In this document: piece by piece, positions 24,229-32,147 of the stretch
Layout of the letters: every line of letters begins with the position of its first letter
How positions within the stretch are numbered: the first letter of the stretch is position 1
Assembly: GCF_001005725.1 (NCBI RefSeq)
Contig: NZ_LBIC01000008.1
Span: forward strand, 1 to 63,883
Direction of reading: 5' to 3'
DNA: 63,883 nucleotides
Source: Sphingobium chungbukense
GTDB taxonomy: Bacteria > Pseudomonadota > Alphaproteobacteria > Sphingomonadales > Sphingomonadaceae
Notes under the pieces: generated by a model
What the model was told of the DNA's origin: nothing
The model's input: only the letters and a program-made list of their open reading frames with translations
The model's database searches: none
Position numbers and translations under genes: made by a program

Positions 24229-24959
24229 AGACGATCGCGGTCAACATCGAAAAGGGCGGGGCAGGGAAGACCACCATTGCCTGTCATCTGGCATGGCATC
24301 TAGCGGACGCCGGCCACCGCGTTCTGGTGCTTGACCTAGACCGCCAGTGCAATGCCTCCACCGCCCTACGCGACTTCGAAAGCCATGGTTCTTGCAAGCA
24401 GCTTTTCGAGGAAGGTTTCGTTGCCCCTGCAGGTCGCCAGCGCGGCATATACTCCAACAGGATGACCGGAGAGTTCGACGCTGATTTCGGGAAGGCTTTG
24501 AGTGCCTTCCGCGCGAATTTTCCGAAGCTTGCGGAGGCCCACGACTATTGTGTGATCGACACCCCTCCGGCCTGGAGCTGGATCAATTTCGCGGCGCTGA
24601 TGGTGTGCGACGATTTGATCGTGCCTGTTGAGCTTGGACCGTTCGGACCGGATTCCACCAAGCAACTCTCCAACTCGATTCAGACGGTCAATCAGCGTGG
24701 ACGGCGACACCCCATTCGCATAGCGGGCCTTGTCGCAAACAGGGTCAAGGCGAATGATCGGAACCAGCTTGCGATGCTGGAAGAACTGAAGGCCAAGATA
24801 GGGCGAAACCTATTTTCGGCTCACCTGCCGGACCGAGCGCATTACAGCCAGGCCGTACAAGCCGGCGTGCCAGTATGGCGCTTTGAGAAGGATGTGCGAT
24901 CGTCACTTCCTGCCATGCGCGCATTTCTCGATGAAGCGATGCAAAGGATTGAGGCCTGA
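24225..24959 (+). CDS. parA: ParA partition ATPase (second cassette)
   Basis: 244 residues from a GTG. Walker A EKGGAGKTT at 9-17, A' motif VLDLDRQCNASTAL, Walker B YCVIDTPPAWSWIN, and the later ELGPFGPDSTKQL. Its stop overlaps the parB start (TGATG). Together with parB it forms a type Ia/Ib-like partition operon that should keep the plasmid in dividing cells. Confidence 0.9.
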   Translation: MKTIAVNIEKGGAGKTTIACHLAWHLADAGHRVLVLDLDRQCNASTALRDFESHGSCKQLFEEGFVAPAGRQRGIYSNRMTGEFDADFGKALSAFRANFPKLAEAHDYCVIDTPPAWSWINFAALMVCDDLIVPVELGPFGPDSTKQLSNSIQTVNQRGRRHPIRIAGLVANRVKANDRNQLAMLEELKAKIGRNLFSAHLPDRAHYSQAVQAGVPVWRFEKDVRSSLPAMRAFLDEAMQRIEA

Positions 24960-25837
24960 TGGATTTCGGGGATTTCGATATTTTTGCCGCCAAGGAGGAA
25001 GTCGCACAGCAGGGGAGGGTGCTGACGCTGGACCCGCGTCGAGTGTATCCCGATCCTGACAATGTTCGTCGCGCCATCGATCAAAGCGAGATCGACGCCT
25101 TGGCCGAAACCATCAGCGCGCGCGGTCAACTGCAACCGATTATTGTCGATCCTGCGGATGAAGATGATCGTTATAAAATCCAATTCGGCGAGCGTCGCTG
25201 GCGCGCGTGCATGCAGATCGGCCGCGACGTCCGCGCCATCATTCGCGAGCATGGCGATCCCGCGCAGGTTCGGATCGATCAGTTTATAGAGAACGATCAG
25301 CGCGAGCAGCTTTCGGTTCGCGACATGGTAGCGTTCGTTGCCGCGCAGGTAGCGGCAGGCCAGAGCATCGCGGATCTAGCGCGCGCTACAGGGCGTGAAC
25401 GCGCGCGTCTTTCACGGTTGCATGCATTATCATCTGCGCCAGATTTCATTGCTGACCGATTGGATGACCTGCCTGTCCGTGGTGCCGTGGCCTTGATGAA
25501 GGCGGCGGCACGGGATGAGGCCGCTGTAAGGGAGTATCTCGATCACGCGCCGTTGGGCACTCTTACGGTTGCGGGGTGCGAGGCCTTCATGCGGGGTGCG
25601 TCCGGGTCGATCGTGGGGACCGAGGACGGTTTAGCCTCAAAACCGAAAGAGGCCAGTGTTGTGCAGGCGCCCCCGCGTTCGACAGGCATGACAGAGGACC
25701 GACGGGGAGGGCCAATGGTACAGCCGCGTGATGAGGGACATCTGATCGACGTCGATGGCAAGCGGGGTCGTTTGATCGAAGCGCTTGTGCATTTCGATGG
25801 CGAGAAGCAGCCACGGATGGTCCGGTTCACGAACTAG
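24959..25837 (+). CDS. parB: ParB-family partition protein
   Basis: 292 residues. The N-terminal ParB domain has VYPDPDNVRR, AETISARGQLQPIIV, the FGERRWRAC box and FIENDQREQLSVRD. The helix-turn-helix reads SIADLARATGRERARLSRLH. The C-terminal 60 residues are variable and may dimerise. It is coupled to parA. ParB of this type binds the centromere and uses CTP to spread (family knowledge). The palindromes at 22689-22985 are the nearest candidate sites. Confidence 0.9.
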   Translation: MDFGDFDIFAAKEEVAQQGRVLTLDPRRVYPDPDNVRRAIDQSEIDALAETISARGQLQPIIVDPADEDDRYKIQFGERRWRACMQIGRDVRAIIREHGDPAQVRIDQFIENDQREQLSVRDMVAFVAAQVAAGQSIADLARATGRERARLSRLHALSSAPDFIADRLDDLPVRGAVALMKAAARDEAAVREYLDHAPLGTLTVAGCEAFMRGASGSIVGTEDGLASKPKEASVVQAPPRSTGMTEDRRGGPMVQPRDEGHLIDVDGKRGRLIEALVHFDGEKQPRMVRFTN

Positions 25838-25888
25838 CCTGGCACCGCCTTCTTTTCCGCGTTTTCTCTTTTGAACGATGATTGGAGA

Positions 25889-26020
25889 CTGTGGCCCGAG
25901 CCACAGATTCGAGTGCCATTTTGTGGAGGTTGTTTTAGGGCAGGATAGGGGTTGTGGTTGCCATTGTCTTACAGTAGCCTCGCAGACGAGGACGATGATG
26001 GCAACCACGACAACCTCCAC
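25889..26020 (-). other. oriT: origin of transfer (oriT) with RP4-type nic core
   Basis: On the minus strand, 25949 to 25938 reads CCTATCCTGCCC, identical to the nic core of RP4-type oriT. Nicking would occur after TATCCTG, between 25941 and 25940. The core sits between arms of nested inverted repeats: outer GTGGAGGTTGT (25923-25933) with ACAACCTCCAC (26010-26020), and inner GTTGTGGTTGCCAT (25951-25964) with ATGGCAACCAC (25998-26008). CTGTGGC-CCGA-GCCACAG (25889-25906) is a further hairpin. The right arms lie in the first codons of mobC. The polarity would bring parB, parA and ssb in first and the relaxase gene last. Confidence 0.85.
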
Positions 26021-26558
26021 TGACGGCAAAACCAGCCTGACGGTCCGCCTTGATCGGGCCACGCTCGACGCTTTCGATGCACTTGCGGAGGGCAGGGGAG
26101 GGCGCAGCGCCCTCCTGCGATCCCTGCTGGATCAGGCAATGCGGCAAGCAGGCGATGCCCCGAAGGTTCAGGCCCGCACGGAGCCGTCGACCAATCGCAT
26201 ATCGTTTCGCGTGACCGAGGCTGAACTTGCTGTTCTTGATGCGCGAGCCGCTGAACGGGGGACGGACAGGGCCGGATGGGTCAAGGCGCTGATGCGTCGT
26301 CATATCGGCCTGAAGGGCAATGTCGATGACGGCCTGCGGGACAGTCTCGCGCCGGTTCGCCTTCAGCTTCAACGGATCGGTCGAAACCTCAATCAGGCCA
26401 TGCGGGCCGGCAACGCCGCGATGATGGCGGACAGCGGCCTTCAGATCGAACGGGAGCTGCGTCGGATCACCGAGATGCGCCAGGACATCAACGAGCAGAT
26501 TGCCGCGCTCGGCGATGCGCTGCGTGGCGATCTAGCGTTCTGGAAGGTGGCGGACTGA
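25995..26558 (+). CDS. mobC: MobC-like relaxosome accessory protein
   Basis: 187 residues from ATGATG at 25995/25998. The N-terminus is MATTTTST, a by-product of the oriT repeat arms. KTSLTVRLDRATLDAFDALA is a ribbon-helix-helix-like strand and helix, and RISFRVTEAELAVLDARAAE is a second one. LQRIGRNLNQAMRAGN is the conserved MobC segment. MobC proteins bind oriT and open the nic region for the relaxase. It overlaps the relaxase gene (TGATG). Its own promoter would lie inside oriT, which allows autoregulation. Confidence 0.87.
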   Translation: MMATTTTSTDGKTSLTVRLDRATLDAFDALAEGRGGRSALLRSLLDQAMRQAGDAPKVQARTEPSTNRISFRVTEAELAVLDARAAERGTDRAGWVKALMRRHIGLKGNVDDGLRDSLAPVRLQLQRIGRNLNQAMRAGNAAMMADSGLQIERELRRITEMRQDINEQIAALGDALRGDLAFWKVAD

Positions 26559-27628
26559 TGCCGTTCGGTGAGCGAGAGGATGAGCTGTGGGGGGTGCTGA
26601 AGCCCATCTTCCGACCGCGTGTTTCGGGCGACCCCAATATCAAATATGCCAAGCACCTTCTCAACCAGTCTGGTCCCTTCCGTCCGGTCCCCTATGCTAA
26701 TCCGCGTCGCGAGGATTCTCGCGCCGTTCTTGGACGGGTTGTCCGCAAATCGCCTGAGGTTCTGGTCAAGGTAACAGGCCGCAAAAAGGGCGCTGAGCAT
26801 CTAGGCGCTCATCTGAGCTACATCGGACGCAATGGCGAGATTGCGATCGAAACGCGCGATGGCGAACTCATTTCGGACAAGAGTGAGGTTCAGCAGATAG
26901 CGCAAGAATGGTCGGACGCCCTCTACTGGCGGCAAAGGGCAACAGTTTCCGGCGTGGCCATGGTCTTCTCCATGCCCGAGGGGACAAATCCCGATACTGT
27001 CCGTCAGGCTGTCCGCGCTGCCGCCGATCGCATGATCGGCGACAATCATGATTATGTGATGGCCTTACACACCGACACGCCCAGGCCGCATGTTCATCTT
27101 ACCGTCCAGGCCGAGGGGCTGGACGGCCAGCGTTTCGACCCACGTCGCGAAGACCTGTTCAATTTCAGAGAGGCTTTTGCCGAAGAACTGCGCACTCGCG
27201 GAGTGGAATGCGAAGCAACGCCACGCTGGTCGCGGGGGCAGGGCAGGGCCGGCACCAGCATGGCGCTTGCCCAGATGCGGGAAAAGATCAGGCGTGGGGT
27301 GTCGCGCCAGCCTACCGAAGCTGACTTACGGCAGGCCCGCGAAGCGTTGCAGGTCGCGAGCGGAAAGGCGCAGCCGCCTGTCTTCGTGACGCGCGCTAAG
27401 GAACGGTGGGATAGCACCCGGCAGGAATATGAGCGGGCTGCGGACCGGTTAGACAATAGCAAGGATGCTAGTGACAGGGAGCTGGCGAAGGACTTGCGCG
27501 CGTTCCTGAAAGATCGACCATCGGTTGAGACCGTCCCAGACCGCGTATTGAAAGATGCGCAATCTCGCCTGAAGCAGATGAGGGAGCGGGGGGAGCATCC
27601 ACCAGATCGCCCGCCACGTTCGCGATAG
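26558..27628 (+). CDS. VirD2-like relaxase (MOBP type)
   Basis: 356 residues. The N-terminal relaxase domain includes HLGAHLSYIGRNG, with the likely nucleophile Tyr, and the three-histidine metal motif in ALHTDTPRPHVHLTV near residue 171. This layout and the RP4-type nic site point to MOBP. The C-terminal 100 residues are helical and charged and end with a Pro- and Arg-rich tail, as expected for the export signal of VirD2 proteins. It is short compared with TraI-like relaxases and has no helicase. It is coded right after mobC and oriT, 15 kb away from virD4. Confidence 0.9.
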   Translation: MPFGEREDELWGVLKPIFRPRVSGDPNIKYAKHLLNQSGPFRPVPYANPRREDSRAVLGRVVRKSPEVLVKVTGRKKGAEHLGAHLSYIGRNGEIAIETRDGELISDKSEVQQIAQEWSDALYWRQRATVSGVAMVFSMPEGTNPDTVRQAVRAAADRMIGDNHDYVMALHTDTPRPHVHLTVQAEGLDGQRFDPRREDLFNFREAFAEELRTRGVECEATPRWSRGQGRAGTSMALAQMREKIRRGVSRQPTEADLRQAREALQVASGKAQPPVFVTRAKERWDSTRQEYERAADRLDNSKDASDRELAKDLRAFLKDRPSVETVPDRVLKDAQSRLKQMRERGEHPPDRPPRSR

Positions 27629-27647
27629 CTAGAGCGTCATGGCAGTC

Positions 27648-28535
27648 TCACCAGAGGGTGCCGTGAACCGGCTCAAGTTTTGGCGGGGCTTCGCGGTTGA
27701 GTGATTGCAGGAGATCGATTTCGATGGTCCGGCACATCGCGCTCAATGGGACGTCGTGGACGGAATTTGCGAAGGGGTCGGTCAGGTCTTCGCCGATGCT
27801 CAATGCGGCGAGGAATATCAGGCCGATCAATGTTGATCCCAAGGGCGTGTAGATTCCCAGGGACTCTACAAGTGCGATAGGGACCAGCACGCAAAAGACG
27901 CGCGTGAAAAGGTTCGGGAAGAACCGAAAGCCGTTGGGCAGGGGAGTGTTCTTTATCCGCTCCATCCCGCCTTGGGCGTTCGAGATGTCGATCAGCAGCC
28001 GTTCGAGGGTCGCTTGCTGGATCGTGTCGATCCTTCCGCCGAGGTGGGCGTCTGCAACAAGGGCGGATATCTCTTCCGCCAGTGCATTCGCCCGATTAGC
28101 CTTCGATGCGATTGTTGCTGCTGCTTCGGCCCCGATCAGTCGCTCGATTTCCGGCATAGGATCTTGGCCTCGCAATTGGCAGCGAAGGGCATGGGCAATT
28201 GCAATCTGACGAAGGATGACATCATCCACCGCGACATTGGCCCGCCTGTCGGGCGCCATGAAACTTTTGGACGCGCGTGCGAGGCTCCGCGATGCGTTGA
28301 TGAGGGCGCCCCAGAGTGATCGTGCTTCCCACCACCGCGCGTAGGCCGCGTTCGTTCTGAAACCCAGGAAGAGCGCCAAGGCAGTGCCGAAGAGGGTCGT
28401 TGGAAGCGGCGGCTCTGAAAATGGCGTGTAAAAATGGAAGGCCGTCACCAGAACGTCCCAGCCAAATAGCACTGTCAGGGGCTTCCAGACTTCAGCAAGG
28501 ATTTGTCGAAACCGGGGCCTCGTTCCTACAATCAC
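27648..28535 (-). CDS. bestrophin-family ion channel
   Basis: 295 residues. The N-terminal membrane region WKPLTVLFGWDVLVTAFHFY, then LFGTALALFLGFRTNAAYAR and WWEARSLWGALINASRSLAR, is the RFP-TM/bestrophin signature. Further helices lie near 205-240 (TRVFCVLVPIALVESLGIYT), followed by GEDLTDPFANSVHDVPLSAM. Bacterial bestrophins form pentameric channels, sodium-selective in the one characterised. Here it lies between mobilisation and metal genes and faces the relaxase gene. Whether it belongs to the metal cargo is unknown. Confidence 0.88.
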   Translation of the reverse strand: MIVGTRPRFRQILAEVWKPLTVLFGWDVLVTAFHFYTPFSEPPLPTTLFGTALALFLGFRTNAAYARWWEARSLWGALINASRSLARASKSFMAPDRRANVAVDDVILRQIAIAHALRCQLRGQDPMPEIERLIGAEAAATIASKANRANALAEEISALVADAHLGGRIDTIQQATLERLLIDISNAQGGMERIKNTPLPNGFRFFPNLFTRVFCVLVPIALVESLGIYTPLGSTLIGLIFLAALSIGEDLTDPFANSVHDVPLSAMCRTIEIDLLQSLNREAPPKLEPVHGTLW

Positions 28536-28597
28536 TATCGGACTCCAACGGCATTGGTGGTTATGGCTTGGCAGGGTGCTGCGCGAGTGGTCCGCGT

Positions 28598-28614
28598 GGG
28601 CCGCTATGCGGCCC
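28598..28614. terminator. hairpin between merR and the bestrophin gene
   Basis: GGGCCGC-TAT-GCGGCCC, 7-bp stem, in the 106 bases between merR and the bestrophin gene on the minus strand. It probably ends merR transcription. No T-run. Confidence 0.5.
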
Positions 28615-28641
28615 GTGCGACAAAACAGAGATGGCAGCCGA

Positions 28642-29040
28642 TCATTTCATTCTGGCCGGCGCCAGCGCCTCGATAATCTTGCAGTCAGCGATGGTATCGC
28701 CCTGGCAGCGATCGACACTGAGAACGAGCTGATCCCGCAATAGCGTCAGATCGCTTATCTTCCGGTCTATTTCCACAATATGTTCGGCCGCGATCGTGTC
28801 GACTTCCATGCAGGAGGCGTCGCGATTGTCGGCCAGTTTCAGCAGTGTTCTGACCTGTTCCAGCGTGAAACCCAGATCCCGCGACCGTCTTATGAACGAT
28901 AGCCTCTTGAGATGGGCGTCCTCGTACACGCGGTAATTCCCGCTGTTTCGAGAGGGGGCCGGGATCAGGCCCTCCTTCTCGTAATAGCGGATCGTTTCGA
29001 CGCGAGTGTCTGTCAATTTTGCGAGATCGCCAATTTTCAT
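28642..29040 (-). CDS. MerR-family metal-responsive regulator (CadR/PbrR type)
   Basis: 132 residues. MKIGDLAKLTDTRVETIRYY is the winged-helix DNA-binding start. RDLGFTLEQVRTLLKLAD is the linker to the dimer helix. Cys77, Cys112 and Cys120 match the three thiolates that bind Cd(II) or Pb(II) in CadR and PbrR. It is divergent from the metal cargo, and its operator lies between them. It should activate the rightward promoter when the metal is bound. Confidence 0.88.
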   Translation of the reverse strand: MKIGDLAKLTDTRVETIRYYEKEGLIPAPSRNSGNYRVYEDAHLKRLSFIRRSRDLGFTLEQVRTLLKLADNRDASCMEVDTIAAEHIVEIDRKISDLTLLRDQLVLSVDRCQGDTIADCKIIEALAPARMK

Positions 29041-29041
29041 A

Positions 29042-29074
29042 TTGACCCTATAGTAACTTCAGGGTGCATATGAC
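29042..29074 (+). promoter_or_regulatory. MerR-type promoter and operator
   Basis: TTGACC at 29042-29047 is the -35. A dyad with arms ACCCT (29045-29049) and AGGGT (29061-29065) follows, and CATATG at 29067-29072 serves as -10. The spacer of 19 bases is overlong, as in MerR-activated promoters. It directs transcription to the right, into the metal genes, and also borders the merR start. Confidence 0.85.
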
Positions 29075-29103
29075 AGGCCATAACGACGCGAATCGGATCA
29101 GAC

Positions 29104-29274
29104 ATGGCGCAAGCCCACGGCTCAAAGACTGGCGAAGCGCATGCGGCAAACGCCGCGTTCGCGCTGTCGCGCCATGTCTGCGAGATGTCGGTGCCTCAAT
29201 CGTTCGCAGTTGCGCAGGGTGACATTGCAGCCCTCACAAAGACCTCTTTTGCTTCCGCGTGGACTTTGCGATGA
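29104..29274 (+). CDS. possible small leader protein
   Basis: 56 codons starting MAQAHGSKTGEAHAANAAF, with the stop overlapping an in-frame ATG of the next gene at 29271 (ATGA). The ribosome site is weak. It lies right after the MerR-controlled promoter. It may be real and coupled, or chance. No motif. Confidence 0.3.
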   Translation: MAQAHGSKTGEAHAANAAFALSRHVCEMSVPQSFAVAQGDIAALTKTSFASAWTLR

Positions 29275-29306
29275 CAGGTCGCGGAAAATCGGCTAGAGGC
29301 CTCTCC

Positions 29307-29651
29307 ATGTTTCGCTGGAGCTTCCTCCTTCTTTGCATGCTTGTCGTGTCGCTTACTACCGTAGCGACCGTGCATGCCAACGAAGTTCCAAACCCGACAC
29401 TTTCTGCGACCCAGACCAGCATCGAATGCTCTGGCCAGGTTCACAGCGAAGGGGATGGCGATCAATCGCAGGGCGATTCCGACAAGGCTGTTCCCCATCA
29501 TCATGGTTGCCACGGTGGGGCCTCCTTCCTGCCTGCGCGCGCGGTCGAGGCGACCGTTTTCGCTATCGTCACGGAATCGCTGATGACCGTCGAAGAGGCG
29601 GCTCCCGGTCGCTGGTCCGTCGGACCTGATTTACGGCCTCCTATCGCCTGA
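29307..29651 (+). CDS. small exported His-rich protein of the metal operon
   Basis: 114 residues from the ATG at 29307 (AGAGG upstream). An in-frame ATG at 29271 would add 12 residues. MFRWSFLLLCMLVVSLTTVA then TVHA is a signal peptide. The mature part has a Cys and an acidic, Gln-rich stretch followed by PHHHGCHGG, which could bind metal. Small proteins of this kind often precede czc genes. First gene after the MerR promoter, 70 bases before czcC. Confidence 0.65.
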   Translation: MFRWSFLLLCMLVVSLTTVATVHANEVPNPTLSATQTSIECSGQVHSEGDGDQSQGDSDKAVPHHHGCHGGASFLPARAVEATVFAIVTESLMTVEEAAPGRWSVGPDLRPPIA

Positions 29652-29721
29652 TTGAAGCTCAACTGACTGTCGCCCGTTTTCCGGGTGCGCAGATTGATGC
29701 CTATCAATCAGGAATTCTTAC

Positions 29722-30987
29722 ATGCACAGGATCATTGCGGCCTTTCTGGCTGCCACGTCTTGCGTCGCCGTGGCGCAAGCACAGGAAAATATAACGGCGC
29801 AGCAGTCTGTAGGGGCTGTGTTCACTCTCGATGACGCCGTTGCCGCAGCAGGCGGCAGTGCGCCGGCTGCGGATGCCGCACAGGCTGGGATCGATGCGGC
29901 TCGCGCTGGTCGGACCGTGGCGGGCCTTCGTCCCAATCCCACAGTCCAGAGCCAGGTTGAGAACGTGGTCGGTTCTGGGCCTTATGGTGGATTTCGCCAA
30001 GCTGAAACTACTGTCGGGGTCAACATCCCCATCGAGCTGGGGGGGAAGCGCTCAGCGCGCATAGCGGTAGCTGACGCCCAATCGAACAGAGCCGTACTGA
30101 TCGCGGCTATCACCCAGGCCGATATTCGGGTGCAGGTCACTGCGCTCTATATCGATGCGATTGCTGCGGAACGCCGTGTCGTGACGGCACGCGATCAGCT
30201 TCGCATTGCGCAGGATGCTCTCAATGCCGCCAAGGTAAGGGTTCAGGCGGGACGCGCTTCGCCGATCGAGGAGCAACGGGCAGATGTCGCACGGCTGAAC
30301 GCCCAAGCGGGCGCGGAGCGGGCAGCCAGGCTCGCGGATGCAGCGCGTGCCAATCTTGCGCGTCGGATCGGCAAGCCCATTGTCGGGCCGCTGGATACCG
30401 CCGCGCTCGATTTACTGCCACCTGCTTCTTACGGCCCGAACATGGTGGAAAGCGCTGGAACGCTAGCCATGGCGGCGGCCGATGCGGATCTTGCCATTGC
30501 CGACGCCGGCGTCCAGCTCGCAAAATCTCAGCGCGTCCCGGACGTAACAGTCGGTCCGGCGCTCCGGCGTCTTGAGGTCAGCAAGGATATCGCGGCGGTC
30601 TTCTCCGTGTCGATCCCAATACCGCTTTTCAATTCCGGTCGGGCAGCGGTGGCGCAGGCGAGCGCGGAACGCAGCCGCGCGGAAGCTCAGCGCCGTATGA
30701 CTGCGCTCGATGTGGAGCAGGCTATTACCGATGCCCAAGCGGAGGCGGACAATGCCGCAACCACAGCGCGCAATGCCAGCGGTCCTGCACTTGTCGCGGC
30801 CCAAGAGGCCGCTCGCATAGCCCGCGTGGGATATCGCGAAGGCAAGTTCGGGCAGCTCGATTTGCTCGATGCCGAACGGACCCTCGCCGACACCCGCGTC
30901 GCCGCGATCGACGCACTCGCCTCGTACCAGAACGCCAAGGCCCGGTTGCAGCGTCTTACCGCTCCCGCGCCAGCACAGGGGAATTGA
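29722..30987 (+). CDS. czcC: CzcC-like outer-membrane efflux protein (TolC family)
   Basis: 421 residues. The signal peptide ends AVAQAQ. FTLDDAVAAAGGSAPAADAA starts the first OMF repeat, and GLRPNPTVQSQVENVVGSGP and VGVNIPIELGGKRSARIAVA are typical of CzcC. The second repeat begins near residue 220. TolC-family trimers form the outer-membrane duct of the CzcCBA pump that exports Co, Zn and Cd from the periplasm. It is 4 bases from czcB. Confidence 0.92.
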   Translation: MHRIIAAFLAATSCVAVAQAQENITAQQSVGAVFTLDDAVAAAGGSAPAADAAQAGIDAARAGRTVAGLRPNPTVQSQVENVVGSGPYGGFRQAETTVGVNIPIELGGKRSARIAVADAQSNRAVLIAAITQADIRVQVTALYIDAIAAERRVVTARDQLRIAQDALNAAKVRVQAGRASPIEEQRADVARLNAQAGAERAARLADAARANLARRIGKPIVGPLDTAALDLLPPASYGPNMVESAGTLAMAAADADLAIADAGVQLAKSQRVPDVTVGPALRRLEVSKDIAAVFSVSIPIPLFNSGRAAVAQASAERSRAEAQRRMTALDVEQAITDAQAEADNAATTARNASGPALVAAQEAARIARVGYREGKFGQLDLLDAERTLADTRVAAIDALASYQNAKARLQRLTAPAPAQGN

Positions 30988-30991
30988 TCCG

Positions 30992-32143
30992 ATGAAACTG
31001 ACGAAAAGCACTGCGCTTATAATGCCACTGACCTTGGCCTTCCTTCTCGCCGGTTGTGGCGGCGGCAACGAGGCCAGCAGTGAGGCGGCACCCGACAACC
31101 AGCAGCAGGCAAATGCTTCCCCCGTCGAGGGCAAGATAACGCTCTCGCCCGATCAGATCGCGTCGGCAGGTATCCAGATTGCTCGACCTACCGTGGGTGG
31201 GGCAGGGACGCTTGAGTTGCCGGCGACGATCGAGGGTGATCCGCAAGGCACGCAGGTCGTATCGGCAGCCATCGGCGGGCGTGTCGTGTCGTTGACCCGG
31301 AACCTTGGTCAGTCGGTGGGGCGTGGAGATACGTTGGCCGTCATCGAAAGCCGAGAAGCGGCGCAGCTCAAGGGCGAAGTCGAGGCATCTCGCGCCCGTC
31401 TTACGTTGGCAAACTCCAACCTAGCGCGCGAACAGCGGCTTTTCGCGCAGCGCGTGTCGCCGGAGCAGGATCTCATTGCCGCGCGAACCGCTGCCATTGA
31501 AGCGCGCATTGCCTATAATCAGGCGCAACAGCAGGTTTCCGCCGCTGGTGGGGGTGGGGGTGGTCTCAACCGTCTGGGTATTGCGGCGCCCGTTTCCGGT
31601 CAGGTCATCTCGCGCAGCGTCGTGCTAGGTCAGACCGTCGCGGCGGATGCTGAACTCTATCGCATCGCTAACCTTTCCAGCGTTTCGCTGTCGCTCAATC
31701 TCCAGCCCGCTGACGCGGGTCGGGTTAAGCCGGGCAATCTCGTCACGGTGACGGCTGCGGGTCGTCAAGCGACGGCCAAGGTGAGCTTCGTATCTCCTGC
31801 GCTCGATGCACAGACGCGATTGGTCCCGGTCATCGCTACGCTCGACAATCGGAATATGGAATGGCGGGTGGGAGAGCCGGTGACGGCTTCTGTTCAGCTC
31901 ACTGGCAGCGGAGGGGACGGCGCGATCAGCGTGCCCACGACAGCGGTGCAAACCGACGAGGGCAAGTCGGTCGTTTTCGTCCGGACTAAAACCGGCTTCC
32001 AGGCCGTCCCCGTCACCTTGGGCGATACCAGCGGTGCCAGTGTGATTGTTCGCTCAGGCCTCAAGGGCACCGAGCAGATCGCCACCGTCAACAGCTTCAC
32101 GCTCAAGGCCGAACTCGGCAAGAGCGAAGCGGCGGAGGATTGA
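30992..32143 (+). CDS. czcB: CzcB-like periplasmic adaptor (membrane fusion protein)
   Basis: 383 residues from the ATG at 30992. The lipoprotein signal reads LAFLLAGCGGG, so it is anchored to the inner membrane by Cys23. The barrel-sandwich half IGGRVVSLTRNLGQSVGRGD is followed by a helical hairpin (VEASRARLTLANSNLAREQR) and the second half GIAAPVSGQVISRSVVLGQT. Between CzcC and CzcA, with 4-base gaps on both sides. It links the two pump parts. Confidence 0.93.
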   Translation: MKLTKSTALIMPLTLAFLLAGCGGGNEASSEAAPDNQQQANASPVEGKITLSPDQIASAGIQIARPTVGGAGTLELPATIEGDPQGTQVVSAAIGGRVVSLTRNLGQSVGRGDTLAVIESREAAQLKGEVEASRARLTLANSNLAREQRLFAQRVSPEQDLIAARTAAIEARIAYNQAQQQVSAAGGGGGGLNRLGIAAPVSGQVISRSVVLGQTVAADAELYRIANLSSVSLSLNLQPADAGRVKPGNLVTVTAAGRQATAKVSFVSPALDAQTRLVPVIATLDNRNMEWRVGEPVTASVQLTGSGGDGAISVPTTAVQTDEGKSVVFVRTKTGFQAVPVTLGDTSGASVIVRSGLKGTEQIATVNSFTLKAELGKSEAAED

Positions 32144-32147
32144 GCCG

